The notes: generated from the sequence alone by a model not told the origin. A DNA stretch of 51,561 bases from Methanomassiliicoccales archaeon UBA280 (GCA_002499085.1 DAKD01000025.1:22155-73715); one strand, 5' to 3'; positions 17,801 through 24,780 are shown, counted from the stretch's first letter. Numbers and translations are program-made.

Positions 17801-20098
17801 ATGGCTAGGAAGAGGCTCGTGACCGTGGAGGGCGCTGTGCTGCTCCATCTGCTGGACTATGTGAAACATTCGCCCGAGGACACACTGCCGCTTGAAATGA
17901 CCCAGGCAGGCATTTCCCGGGCCCTCGGAGTGAGGCGCAGCCATGTAGCGCAGTCCCTGGACACGGCGATCGGCCAGGGCATGGCGGAGGCCCATCTTTC
18001 CCGTGTGAAGGGCGAGAAGCGGAAGCGGAAGTGCTATTTCCTCACGCATGCCGGGATCGCAGAGGCCAAAGGCCTCAGGGAAACGGCCCTTGCCGCGGAA
18101 GTGGCTGCCCAGCAGCCAGGCAGCGAGATTTTCCATGGCACCCTATCCGATTTGCTGCAAAATAACGGCAATAAAATGAAATTGCCCGCCCTCGCACTGC
18201 TGGTCTCCGGGGGGCAGATCAAACTCCCCCGGTCGGCGTCAGACACGGAAAGCTGGCCCCATCTCGGAGCCGCACCCCCGGCGGAGAGGTTCTTCGGCAG
18301 GGCTCAGGAACTTCGCGATGTCAGCAGGTTCACCGAAGGGAGCATCAGGGTTCTGGGCGTGACCGGTATGCCCGGGATCGGAAAGACCGCGCTCATGGCC
18401 CGTGCCCTGAACGGCGCAAGCAACGTGTTCTGGTACCGTGTCTCGGATTGGGCCGGGCCGAAGCATGCGGCAACACACCTGGCGGCCTTCATGGCCGGTG
18501 CCGGCTCGGGCAGGCTGAGCAGATACCTGGCCGTGCATGAACTTCCAGATTTCGGGGACATGTTCGATATCCTTGCCACTGAGAAAATCCATGCGATTCT
18601 TGTTTTTGACGACTGCCACAAATCAACAGGCAGCATGCAATCCTTCCTGGGAATGCTGGCCCGTGCCTCTTTGGAGTCCAAGCAACTCGGGCTGTGCATT
18701 GTGGGCCGCAGCCTGCCTTCGGCGGACAGGATATTTGCCGGGCCCCTGCCCCAGGGAGCGGAAATAATTACCTTGGGCCCGCTTGACAGGGATTCCAGCA
18801 TGGGCATACTCACGGCCAGGGGCATACAGGCGGCCAAAGCCGAAGCCATAGCGGACAGGGGCGCAGGCCATCCTCTGTATCTGAGTATAGCGGACGATGC
18901 GAACTCGGGCGATGTGGCAGAGATGCTGGCGCGCGAGATTCAGGCCGCGCTGTCCGATGCTGAGAACGGCATATTGCTGCAAATGTCCGTATACAGACAA
19001 CCTGTGCCGAACGAGGCACTGGCCGAAACCGACGGGGACATGGCCGCAATGGACAGCCTTGCGAAGCGCAGCCTGTTGCTGAATGCGGGCGGCTGGTCAA
19101 TGCACAGCCTTCTCAGGGAGTTCTTCTATTCCAGGCAAACGCCCGCGCGGAGGGAATCGAACCACGAGCGCGCTGCCGAATATTATGCCAGATACGGAAA
19201 TACACCCGGCGGGCGTGTCGAGGAGCTGTACCATCTGTTCATGGCTGCGGATTTCGAATCCGCGGCAATGGGGCTGGCCGAAAACGGCCCGGACATTCTG
19301 GCCCAGGGCTATACGGACGAAATATTGGCTCTCTGCGCATTGGTTCCCGGGGATTGGCAGAACACGGACGAGGCGTTCAGGATCTCCTTCCTGAAAGCTT
19401 CGGCCCTAGACCTCTTGGGGCGATGGGACGACGCCGCGGAGATATACCGGAGCTGCATTCGGACCGCCGGCGATGCAGTAAGCCAGGAACGCGAAGCAAG
19501 CGTTCTGAGGAGGCTTGGCGCCATCGAGTACAGAAAGGGCAACATGTCCAAAGCCAGGGAATTCCTCGAAACTGCCCTCGGAAAGCTGGAATCCGGGCTT
19601 CTGCGCGCGGAAGTCCAAGGAAGCCTGGGCGTGGTGCAATGGAAGATGGGCGATATCCGGGCGGCTGCCGAATCATACGGCAGCGATCTCAGCATATCCG
19701 AGGCGGCAAGGGACCTCGGGGGAATATCCAGGGCCCTGAACAACCTGGGAATTCTGGACTGGCAGTCAGGAAACTATTCCGCGGCGCTCGAGAAGTACTC
19801 CCGCTCCCTGGCATGCGCCGAGAAGATACAGGACAGCAGACTGGTCGCGATAGTGTACAGCAACATGGGCGACGTGCACAGGGCCATGGGCAATGCCGCC
19901 GATGCCAGGAGGTATTACGAGCGCTGCCTCGCCCTGTCCGAGGACCTCAAGTTCCACTGGCAGACAGCAGAGGCCTACCGGGGCCTGGCGGAAGTTGTGC
20001 CCGAGAAACGGCTGGACTACCTTTCAAGAGCCCTCACAATATTCGAAAGATTGGGTGCGACAGAGGATGCGAAAGCAGTAAGAGAGATGAGACCATGA
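17801..20098 (+). CDS. Winged-helix STAND ATPase with TPR repeats
   Basis: 765 residues. A winged helix (about 1-95) is paralogous to the protein at 4415. Then comes a STAND/NB-ARC-type ATPase with Walker A GMPGIGKT (189-196) and Walker B ILVFDDCH, a GHPLYLS sensor segment, and a helical linker. The C-terminal 250 residues are TPR repeats (for example ALNNLGILDWQSGNYSAA). This architecture (DNA binding, switch ATPase, ligand-sensing repeats) is that of MalT-like inducible regulators, though the ligand is unknown. ATG 17801 has TTTTATCG about 27 nt upstream. The stop overlaps the creatininase-family gene by ATGA. Confidence 0.85.
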   Translation: MARKRLVTVEGAVLLHLLDYVKHSPEDTLPLEMTQAGISRALGVRRSHVAQSLDTAIGQGMAEAHLSRVKGEKRKRKCYFLTHAGIAEAKGLRETALAAEVAAQQPGSEIFHGTLSDLLQNNGNKMKLPALALLVSGGQIKLPRSASDTESWPHLGAAPPAERFFGRAQELRDVSRFTEGSIRVLGVTGMPGIGKTALMARALNGASNVFWYRVSDWAGPKHAATHLAAFMAGAGSGRLSRYLAVHELPDFGDMFDILATEKIHAILVFDDCHKSTGSMQSFLGMLARASLESKQLGLCIVGRSLPSADRIFAGPLPQGAEIITLGPLDRDSSMGILTARGIQAAKAEAIADRGAGHPLYLSIADDANSGDVAEMLAREIQAALSDAENGILLQMSVYRQPVPNEALAETDGDMAAMDSLAKRSLLLNAGGWSMHSLLREFFYSRQTPARRESNHERAAEYYARYGNTPGGRVEELYHLFMAADFESAAMGLAENGPDILAQGYTDEILALCALVPGDWQNTDEAFRISFLKASALDLLGRWDDAAEIYRSCIRTAGDAVSQEREASVLRRLGAIEYRKGNMSKAREFLETALGKLESGLLRAEVQGSLGVVQWKMGDIRAAAESYGSDLSISEAARDLGGISRALNNLGILDWQSGNYSAALEKYSRSLACAEKIQDSRLVAIVYSNMGDVHRAMGNAADARRYYERCLALSEDLKFHWQTAEAYRGLAEVVPEKRLDYLSRALTIFERLGATEDAKAVREMRP

Positions 20099-20823
20099 CA
20101 CCTACCATGTTATTCGAGGAGATGACGAGCGCAGAAGTGAAAGCCAGAGTGAACGCCAAGTCAGTCGCGATCTTTCCCATAGGGGCGACAGAGGAGCACG
20201 GCCCGCACCTGCCCCTGTCCACGGACAGCCTGCAGCCCGAGTATGTGGCTCTGGAGGTTGCGAAGAAGCTCAAGAACTGCTATGTGCTTCCCATGCTGAG
20301 ATACGGCCAGTGCTCCAGCACCAGGAACTTCCCCGGCACCATATCCCTGAGATTCGAGAGCCTCCGGATGGTTGCGGAGGACATTCTTTCCGAACTTTAC
20401 AGGACCGGGTTCAGGAGAATTGTGGTTCTCTCGGGCCATGCGGGCAGGCTGCACATGGCCGCGCTCAGGCTCGCTGCCGAGCATGTCCTGGAGAAACATC
20501 CCAAGCTGAAAATCATGGTCCTTTCCGACTATGACATAGCCTATGCCATGAAGGAGATAGAGATTCCGCCGGACGACGGCCATGCCGGAATGATAGAGAC
20601 ATCCAGGGTCATGGCCATACGCCCGGACCTGGTCAAGGGCAAGGCAAAGCCCTGCCACCCGAAGTTCCCCAAGTATCGCGTCATGGCAGATTCCGAGAAA
20701 TACTTCCCGGATGGGGTGATGGGCGACCCCCAGCTTGCGGATAGGAAGTTCGGGGCCAAGGCCAACAGAATAATCGTGAACGAATTGGCCGATTTGATAA
20801 GAAAGATGGTTGCCGAGAAGTGA
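20095..20823 (+). CDS. Creatininase-family amidohydrolase (ArfB-like candidate)
   Basis: The fold signature GATEEHGPHLPLSTDS gives the metal ligands Glu, His and Asp, and DDGHAGMIETS supplies the C-terminal ligands. The middle GNHGG motif of the family is changed to SGHAGR. 242 residues. Archaeal members include the formamide hydrolase ArfB of flavin and F420 synthesis, the first guess here, but substrate cannot be read from sequence. It is coupled by a 4-nt overlap to the STAND ATPase, which may control it. Confidence 0.8.
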   Translation: MTPTMLFEEMTSAEVKARVNAKSVAIFPIGATEEHGPHLPLSTDSLQPEYVALEVAKKLKNCYVLPMLRYGQCSSTRNFPGTISLRFESLRMVAEDILSELYRTGFRRIVVLSGHAGRLHMAALRLAAEHVLEKHPKLKIMVLSDYDIAYAMKEIEIPPDDGHAGMIETSRVMAIRPDLVKGKAKPCHPKFPKYRVMADSEKYFPDGVMGDPQLADRKFGAKANRIIVNELADLIRKMVAEK

Positions 20824-20888
20824 AATGAACCAGGCAAATCTAAATGCATGTGCGCCATTCCGGGCACAAGAGTCAGGGAGACGATGAC

Positions 20889-21647
20889 ATGAGCAACTGT
20901 CCAAAGTGCGGGATGCAGATGAACTTCGTACAGCAGTACGGCCAGTGGTACTGCCACAACTGCAAACAGTATGCAGTGCCTATACAGCCAGCCGCACAGC
21001 CCGTTCAGGCCGCTCAGCCTCAGCCAGCCACCACAGCCCGTACCGCCGCACCGCAAGGCCAGCCCGTTGCTGTCGCCCCCATCTGGACCCAGAACTTCTA
21101 CCGCATCCGGAAGAAGGTCCTTACATTATGGAACAAGTACTGGATAGAGGATCAGCAGGGCAACATACTCGGGTTCAGCAAGATGAAGATGTTCAAGCTC
21201 AAGGAAGACATTCGCATATACACGGACGAGAACATGACCCAGGAATTGTTCTCAATCCGCCAGCAACAGATCTTGGACATCTGGGGCACGTTCGCTGTCG
21301 TTGACAACAACAATGTAAATCTCGGCTACATCAAGAGAAAGGCGCTGTCATCGTCGTTCGTCCGCGACGAGTACGAGGTGTACGACGCCTACAACAGATT
21401 GCTGGGCGGCATATACGAGGACACGGGCCGGGGCCTGGCCAGGAAGTGGGTGCCCGGGGGCGGGCTCATACCGGAGCACATGGACATGACCCTGAACGGC
21501 CAGAAAGTAGCCACCATCAACCAGCAGTTCAAGATAATCGGCGACATCTGGGAGCTGCAATGCCTGGCGATACCGCCGTACCTGGACAGGCGGGTGCTGC
21601 TTGCATGCCTGCTGATGATGGGCATGATCGAGAGGGACAGGAAGTAG
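20889..21647 (+). CDS. Zinc ribbon plus LURP-one/scramblase-fold protein
   Basis: The N-terminus has a zinc ribbon (CPKCGM, then CHNCK). A Gln/Pro/Ala-rich linker follows, and then a domain of about 180 residues resembling LURP-one-related or Tubby C-terminal beta barrels (NFYRIRKKV, YWIEDQQGNILG, LGYIKRKA). The last residues are hydrophobic, suggesting membrane contact. The start ATG 20889 follows AGGGAGACG. 252 residues. The role is unknown. Confidence 0.65.
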   Translation: MSNCPKCGMQMNFVQQYGQWYCHNCKQYAVPIQPAAQPVQAAQPQPATTARTAAPQGQPVAVAPIWTQNFYRIRKKVLTLWNKYWIEDQQGNILGFSKMKMFKLKEDIRIYTDENMTQELFSIRQQQILDIWGTFAVVDNNNVNLGYIKRKALSSSFVRDEYEVYDAYNRLLGGIYEDTGRGLARKWVPGGGLIPEHMDMTLNGQKVATINQQFKIIGDIWELQCLAIPPYLDRRVLLACLLMMGMIERDRK

Positions 21648-21680
21648 GGGCGAAACCACGAATATTCCTGTAATCGCTGT

Positions 21681-21911
21681 TTATTGTTTGAACAGCGTTC
21701 GTTGATACAATCTCTTACTCGTATTCAGCCTGTCCACACTGCGGGTTCGTTTCATTCTTATAACGCCTACAACCGCCACCAAAAGTGCCAGTAACAGCGC
21801 GATCAATAGGCCGAACATGAACCAGCCTGCCAGAAATGCCATCAGAGCCAGGAACGAAATGAATATCACGTCAACATCGTTCAGTTTCATCTTTTGTTTG
21901 TACACTGCCAT
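21681..21911 (-). CDS. Small two-helix membrane protein
   Basis: This 76-residue protein has two adjacent hydrophobic segments (about 17-35 and 36-55) and a basic C-terminus. ATG 21911 follows GGAGGCATGAG; in-frame ATGs lie upstream at 21938 and 21917. I do not recognise a family. Confidence 0.5.
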   Translation of the reverse strand: MAVYKQKMKLNDVDVIFISFLALMAFLAGWFMFGLLIALLLALLVAVVGVIRMKRTRSVDRLNTSKRLYQRTLFKQ

Positions 21912-22046
21912 TCTCATGCCTCCATCTATGCTCATCACAACGAACGGCCGGTATAAGGGACTATTTCAACATCATGGGGTGTTTTGTGGAGGATTTGATG
22001 CAAATCCCGGGCATCGGAACTGAAATGCAATGCCAAAAAACAGAGC

Positions 22047-22089
22047 GGGCCGAGGCTGAAGGAGCGGCCAGAGGCCGCGACTTAGCCGA
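22047..22089. repeat. Structured repeat module, copy 1, with tRNA-Val-like edge
   Basis: The left edge GGGCCGAGGCTGAA differs by one base from the tRNA-Val 3' end (23171-23184). It continues as AGGAGCGGCC, a 3-nt loop, then GGCCGCGACTTAGCCGA. GCGGCC/GGCCGC forms a stem flanked by GA on both strands (a tandem sheared G-A site) and by AAG/CTT. A 45-codon ORF (ATG 21974) runs through it but is probably chance. Confidence 0.7.
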
Positions 22090-22142
22090 TGTTCTGACAT
22101 GTCAAGATTAAGTATATACGCATTAAGGACAATTGTCAATCG

Positions 22143-22484
22143 ATGGAATCGGAACCCAATGCGATTAGGAAGCCAGGCCAACTGACGATGATGAAAAAAG
22201 AGATTGTCAGACATGCCCCGTCATATGTTGCGATATTCATCCTAATGGGTCTGGGGATTTACATTATTTCCAATTGTCTGTTCAACGTTTCACAAAATGG
22301 AAGTCTATGCTGCGTCCCCGGACTTATGAGCATTATTGTGATTCTCGACGGGATTCTGATTGAAAAGACAGACAGGTCTGGCCTGGGCATCCTCATCGCG
22401 ATAGTGGGGGTGACGATGCTCGTTATCGCCCTCTTCCTCGCCCTCATGGAAATGAGCATAGTTTACTTGCTTATTATGGAGTGA
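22143..22484 (+). CDS. Hypothetical membrane protein of the cassette
   Basis: 113 residues with three predicted transmembrane helices (about 28-45, 58-73 and 83-108) and a charged N-terminus. TATATAC around 22113-22119 lies about 27 nt before the ATG, so the start is leaderless. It precedes the pilin-like gene by 6 nt and probably shares its mRNA. No family is recognised; it could help export or anchor the pilin-like protein. Confidence 0.6.
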   Translation: MESEPNAIRKPGQLTMMKKEIVRHAPSYVAIFILMGLGIYIISNCLFNVSQNGSLCCVPGLMSIIVILDGILIEKTDRSGLGILIAIVGVTMLVIALFLALMEMSIVYLLIME

Positions 22485-22490
22485 TGCCAC

Positions 22491-23000
22491 ATGCCCAAAA
22501 AATCGCATAAGTATTGGGAAAACGAGGGTGTGACAGCGCTTCAGATGAGCATCCTGGTTGTGTCCTTCATGCTACTCATTGCTTCGGTTTTTATTTATCA
22601 ATCCCGGGATGATATAATTATAGAGGAAAATTGGCCAGTAGGAAGCCTGGAGATTACGGTTGAAAACACAACAGACGTAAAAATAACCTTCGGAGCTTTC
22701 TTTCCTTTGCCTGAACCGATGGAAATGAAATTCATTATCGAAACTACAACAGGAGATTTCAATCACACCGAGCTCTGGTTCACACAACCTCCAGATAACC
22801 AAACCGTCATAATGGGAACTACGGAAGGCATTACTGCAACATACTCTGATTTAAATTACCTGGGAAATACAATAAATTCCGGCGATTATATACGAATAGA
22901 GGGGTTGATGCCGCACACTGGATACCGGCTCCTTGTTTATCACTATCCAACGCAAAGCTTGTGTCTTATCGCCGGCGAAACTTTATTTTATCTGGAGTAA
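22491..23000 (+). CDS. Pilin-like protein of the cassette
   Basis: This 169-residue homologue of the pilin at 17173 shares DVKITFGAFFPLPEP against EVLITFGLFDPEPKP, and TATYSDLNYLGNTINSGDYI against TATYTDMNYNGNEINSGDYI. Its N-terminus keeps ENEG followed by a hydrophobic helix, but the VSPVIATILM motif has become VTALQMSILV, so processing may differ. It is more AT-rich than the chromosomal copy. It is the probable product of the mobile cassette. Confidence 0.7.
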   Translation: MPKKSHKYWENEGVTALQMSILVVSFMLLIASVFIYQSRDDIIIEENWPVGSLEITVENTTDVKITFGAFFPLPEPMEMKFIIETTTGDFNHTELWFTQPPDNQTVIMGTTEGITATYSDLNYLGNTINSGDYIRIEGLMPHTGYRLLVYHYPTQSLCLIAGETLFYLE

Positions 23001-23002
23001 AC

Positions 23003-23082
23003 GGGCCGAGCCGGAAGGAGCGGCCAAGGGCCGCGACTAAGCCGAATTTCGTCAATAGCACTTACTCGCAAAGAAATTCGGC
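23003..23082. repeat. Structured repeat module, copy 2
   Basis: The left edge GGGCCGAGCCGGAA copies the tRNA-Val end (13 of 14). AGGAGCGGCC at 23016-23025 pairs via GCGGCC with GGCCGC at 23029-23034. GACTAA leads to a 10-bp hairpin, GCCGAATTTC (23041-23050) with GAAATTCGGC (23073-23082), loop 22. Confidence 0.75.
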
Positions 23083-23084
23083 GT

Positions 23085-23130
23085 ATTCACAACTTAAGAC
23101 CCCAACAAACACCCAGCATAAGTTGTGAAT
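23085..23130. repeat. 12-bp hairpin downstream of tRNA-Val
   Basis: ATTCACAACTTA (23085-23096) pairs perfectly with TAAGTTGTGAAT (23119-23130). The loop is 22 nt, almost free of T on the plus strand. It lies between module copy 2 and the tRNA-Val trailer hairpin. Confidence 0.75.
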
Positions 23131-23138
23131 TCCGCTGA

Positions 23139-23175
23139 GGCCCACGAATATAGCAAATAAAATGCTTAGTGGGCC
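23139..23175. repeat. Hairpin joining the tRNA-Val acceptor end to its trailer
   Basis: GGCCCAC (23139-23145) pairs with GTGGGCC (23169-23175) with a 23-nt loop, and an outer CCGC/GCGG extends it. On the minus strand the tRNA 3' acceptor strand is followed by a trailer segment that imitates the tRNA 5' acceptor strand, so the two can compete. Confidence 0.65.
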
Positions 23176-23272
23176 GAGGCGGAATTGAACCGCCGATCTT
23201 CGCCTTGTAAGGGCGACGTCATTTGCGTTGATGCCGGAAAGCCCGGCACCAAAACCACTAGACCACCGGCCC
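23170..23272 (-). tRNA. tRNA-Val (UAC) with D-loop intron
   Basis: Acceptor GGGCCGG/TCGGCCC, D stem GTC/GAC, anticodon stem TCGCC/GGCGA with loop CTTACAA (anticodon UAC), T arm GGCGG TTCAATT CCGCC and discriminator A. The D loop is expanded by about 30 nt; without it the tRNA is 73 nt. A TATA element at 23301-23313 (minus sense) lies about 35 nt upstream. Confidence 0.92.
23223..23252 (-). other. tRNA-Val D-loop intron
   Basis: About 30 nt interrupt the D loop after TAGTGGTT. It folds as GGTGCCGG/CCGGCATC with loop GCTTT. The bulge-helix-bulge around it is relaxed (a 3-bp central GTT/AAC), so the edges are uncertain by about two bases. Confidence 0.75.
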
Positions 23273-23376
23273 ATAGCTGGTGTTTTGGTGAAAGGGCTTC
23301 GGGTATAAATGTTTAGATGGCGCAATACGGGTGCCGGCCAACCCGGCGCTACTGGCGTCAGTTTCTCACCAGCATG

Positions 23377-23484
23377 CCCCGCCTGTGAGGGCGGGGTTTC
23401 AAAACATCCTTGTAGCGAGTGCGCGTTCGCATGGCGTGCATGAGGGCGGTGTGTCTGCGACAAGCCCCGCCTGGAAGGGCGGGG
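23377..23484. repeat. Pair of GC-rich hairpins 88 nt apart
   Basis: CCCCGCC at 23377-23383 pairs with GGCGGGG at 23390-23396, and the same stem recurs at 23465-23471/23478-23484; both have 6-nt loops beginning TG. Such CCCCGCC hairpins resemble the ends of IS200/IS605-type elements, but no transposase is present. A similar GGCGGGC/GCCCGCC hairpin sits at 23902-23918. Nothing coding is visible in 23283-23572. Confidence 0.55.
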
Positions 23485-23497
23485 TGCCAATCTGATA

Positions 23498-23530
23498 GCT
23501 CTTGCACGGTTTCGTTTCTCTCATCCTTCG
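23498..23530. repeat. Direct repeat a, 33 bp, upstream of tRNA-Leu
   Basis: It starts GCTCTTGCA and ends TCATCCTTCG. It matches 23929-23961 at 27 of 33 positions without gaps. Both copies follow a GC-rich hairpin. The two copies bracket tRNA-Leu. Confidence 0.6.
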
Positions 23531-23596
23531 TTCCGCAACTAATATGTACGGAAATAGTATTGAGTCCTTCGTGCGAGGATAGCCAAGCCCGGCCAA

Positions 23597-23721
23597 TTAT
23601 GCTTACAGGCACCATTGCTCTGCAATGCAATCTGAGTTCACAGGCCACGGCGATAGGAGCGGCCACACCTGGCCGCGACTAAGCCGATGACCGGATATCG
23701 GAGCCTGCTGGCATAGGTCAT
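23597..23721 (+). other. tRNA-Leu D-loop intron with canonical bulge-helix-bulge
   Basis: GGCC (23591-23594) pairs with GGTC (23716-23719) as the 4-bp central helix. A 3-nt bulge AAT follows on the 5' strand (23595-23597) and a 3-nt bulge ATC on the 3' strand (23720-23722). The inner helix is TATGC/GCATA and the outer is CC/GG. Cutting after the second base of each bulge gives a D loop ending CCAAC before GGC. Inside lies module copy 3 (23655-23725). Confidence 0.85.
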
Positions 23722-23725
23722 CGGC
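23655..23725 (+). repeat. Structured repeat module, copy 3, inside the tRNA-Leu intron
   Basis: AGGAGCGGCC at 23655-23664 is followed by GGCCGCGACTAAGCCGA at 23671-23687. A 10-bp hairpin GCCGATGACC (23683-23692) with GGTCATCGGC (23716-23725), loop 23, takes the place of GCCGAATTTC/GAAATTCGGC in copy 2. Its last three bases are the tRNA D stem, so this fold competes with the mature tRNA fold. Confidence 0.8.
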
Positions 23726-23855
23726 GATAGACTCAAGATCTATTCCTTAGTGGTTCACCGGTTCGAATCCGGTTCCTCGCATATTATTTCCATATTCTCT
23801 TTGAGCATATGCTCGTCAGCAACAATCCTTTCGCCGCAGCAAAAGGTATGCGCAC

Positions 23856-23918
23856 GGACGAATTTCGCAATAATGGCAAAGGAAATTCGTCCAGTGCCCG
23901 AGGCGGGCTTTGCCCGCC
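23856..23918. repeat. Two hairpins downstream of tRNA-Leu
   Basis: GGACGAATTTC (23856-23866) pairs with GAAATTCGTCC (23882-23892), an 11-bp stem with a 15-nt loop. It is followed by GGCGGGC/GCCCGCC (23902-23908/23912-23918, loop TTT). The CGAATTT stem core recurs in the hairpins at 15343, 23041 and 31276. Confidence 0.7.
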
Positions 23919-23928
23919 GAGGATGTTG

Positions 23929-23961
23929 GCTCTTGCATAGATGCGATTCTTTCATCCTTCG
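23929..23961. repeat. Direct repeat b, 33 bp, downstream of tRNA-Leu
   Basis: This is the partner of 23498-23530 (27 of 33 identical, same length). The 23962-24230 stretch after it holds no gene I can support. It has two more hairpins: CCTC.CCGGGGC/GCCCCG.GG near 24063-24085, and GGCCAGATT/AATCTGGCC at 24115-24137. Confidence 0.55.
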
Positions 23962-24114
23962 TGATGGGCATGTTTGTAATTGAAAGTTGGAGGGGGTTGC
24001 GTATCTCGTGTGGATGGCAGGGTGCCGGGGCTCTGGGGTCGGGCTGTCTGCCGGTTTAGATACCTCCCCGGGGCAAGCCCCGAGGTTTCCTGAGGATGAA
24101 CTCAATCGTCACCA

Positions 24115-24137
24115 GGCCAGATTCCCCCAATCTGGCC
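24115..24137. terminator. 9-bp hairpin, terminator-like
   Basis: GGCCAGATT (24115-24123) pairs perfectly with AATCTGGCC (24129-24137) around five C residues. It lies downstream of the convergent DUF3795 gene. Confidence 0.4.
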
Positions 24138-24230
24138 CACAACCCCGCCCTCCAGATAACATCAGAAAACATTCAGGCGAGGCTTGATGGATAAGGCTGT
24201 GGCTCTCGTGTAAATGGGATATGTGCGGCA

Positions 24231-24680
24231 TCAATATTTCCTAATATCCACCAACGTCATCCCCTTCCTGGCCCTCTCCCGCTCCTCCTTCAAATGCCGC
24301 TCCAGCCCGACCTTCTTCACCCTCTTGTGATGCTTCAGGACCACGGGATATCTGCCCCGCTGGTATTCCGTCCTCTTGCAAGTGGGAAAAGTCTCGCACA
24401 GCAGGCAGCTGCCCAGCTTCCTGGCCTTCCTGCACTTCATCACCTCGCACCACGGCTCCTTGATGTTCATGCAGCCCGGGCATTTCATCTTCGAGAGCCA
24501 GACTATGCCTTTGTCCATGTCCCCGATATCGAAATCCACCTCGTCCTGCGCCCACTTGCAGTTGCCCTTGGTTATTTTGGAGAGCTCGGAGGCCAGTTCC
24601 ATTATCCTGCCGTTCCCTGTGGGGCACATCCCGCAATACACGCCGCAGACGCCGTACTGATATTCCACTTTCCTTCCCAT
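24231..24680 (-). CDS. DUF3795-type cysteine-rich protein
   Basis: 149 residues with the family opening CGVYCGMCP, then CNCKW-like, CPGC, CEVMKC and CLLCETFPTC clusters, about eleven cysteines in all, enough for zinc or iron-sulfur sites. The C-terminus is strongly basic. A TATA element at 24712-24705 lies about 28 nt upstream of ATG 24680. The biochemical role of the family is unknown. Confidence 0.75.
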   Translation of the reverse strand: MGRKVEYQYGVCGVYCGMCPTGNGRIMELASELSKITKGNCKWAQDEVDFDIGDMDKGIVWLSKMKCPGCMNIKEPWCEVMKCRKARKLGSCLLCETFPTCKRTEYQRGRYPVVLKHHKRVKKVGLERHLKEERERARKGMTLVDIRKY

Positions 24681-24780
24681 GAATTGCGGATCCGCCCCAG
24701 GATATTTAATGTTTCCTCCATCCGCGTATTATTAATTTTCGCGAAAAGTTTAATAACCACCCCGGGCATATGCTCTTTCC

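Larger units (their letters stand above)
22047..23184. mobile_element. Two-gene cassette bounded by tRNA-Val 3'-end copies
   Basis: Copies of the tRNA-Val terminal 14 bp lie at 22047, 23003 and in the tRNA itself at 23171. The first pair brackets 956 bp carrying two AT-rich genes, and the second pair brackets 168 bp of hairpins. This is how elements integrated at tRNA 3' ends look. No integrase gene is present, so it would be a non-autonomous remnant. Confidence 0.55.
23573..23781 (+). tRNA. tRNA-Leu (CAA) with D-loop intron
   Basis: Acceptor GCGAGGA/TCCTCGC, D stem GCC/GGC, anticodon stem ATAGA/TCTAT with loop CTCAAGA (anticodon CAA), a 13-nt variable arm as in type II tRNAs, T arm ACCGG TTCGAAT CCGGT and discriminator A. 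An intron of 125 nt splits the D loop; the mature length would be 84 nt. The 3' half alone looks like an orphan half-tRNA unless the distant 5' part is recognised. Confidence 0.9.

Noticed and set aside
21974..22111. 45-codon ORF through module copy 1
   Set aside because: The structured repeat explains the sequence, and the peptide is not conserved in copies 2 and 3.
23377..23484. Complete IS605-family element
   Set aside because: No TnpA or TnpB reading frame exists in the region; only the hairpin shape is suggestive.
23717..23781. Orphan 3' half of a split tRNA-Leu
   Set aside because: The matching 5' half lies 126 nt upstream on the same strand with a perfect bulge-helix-bulge, so an intron is the better reading.
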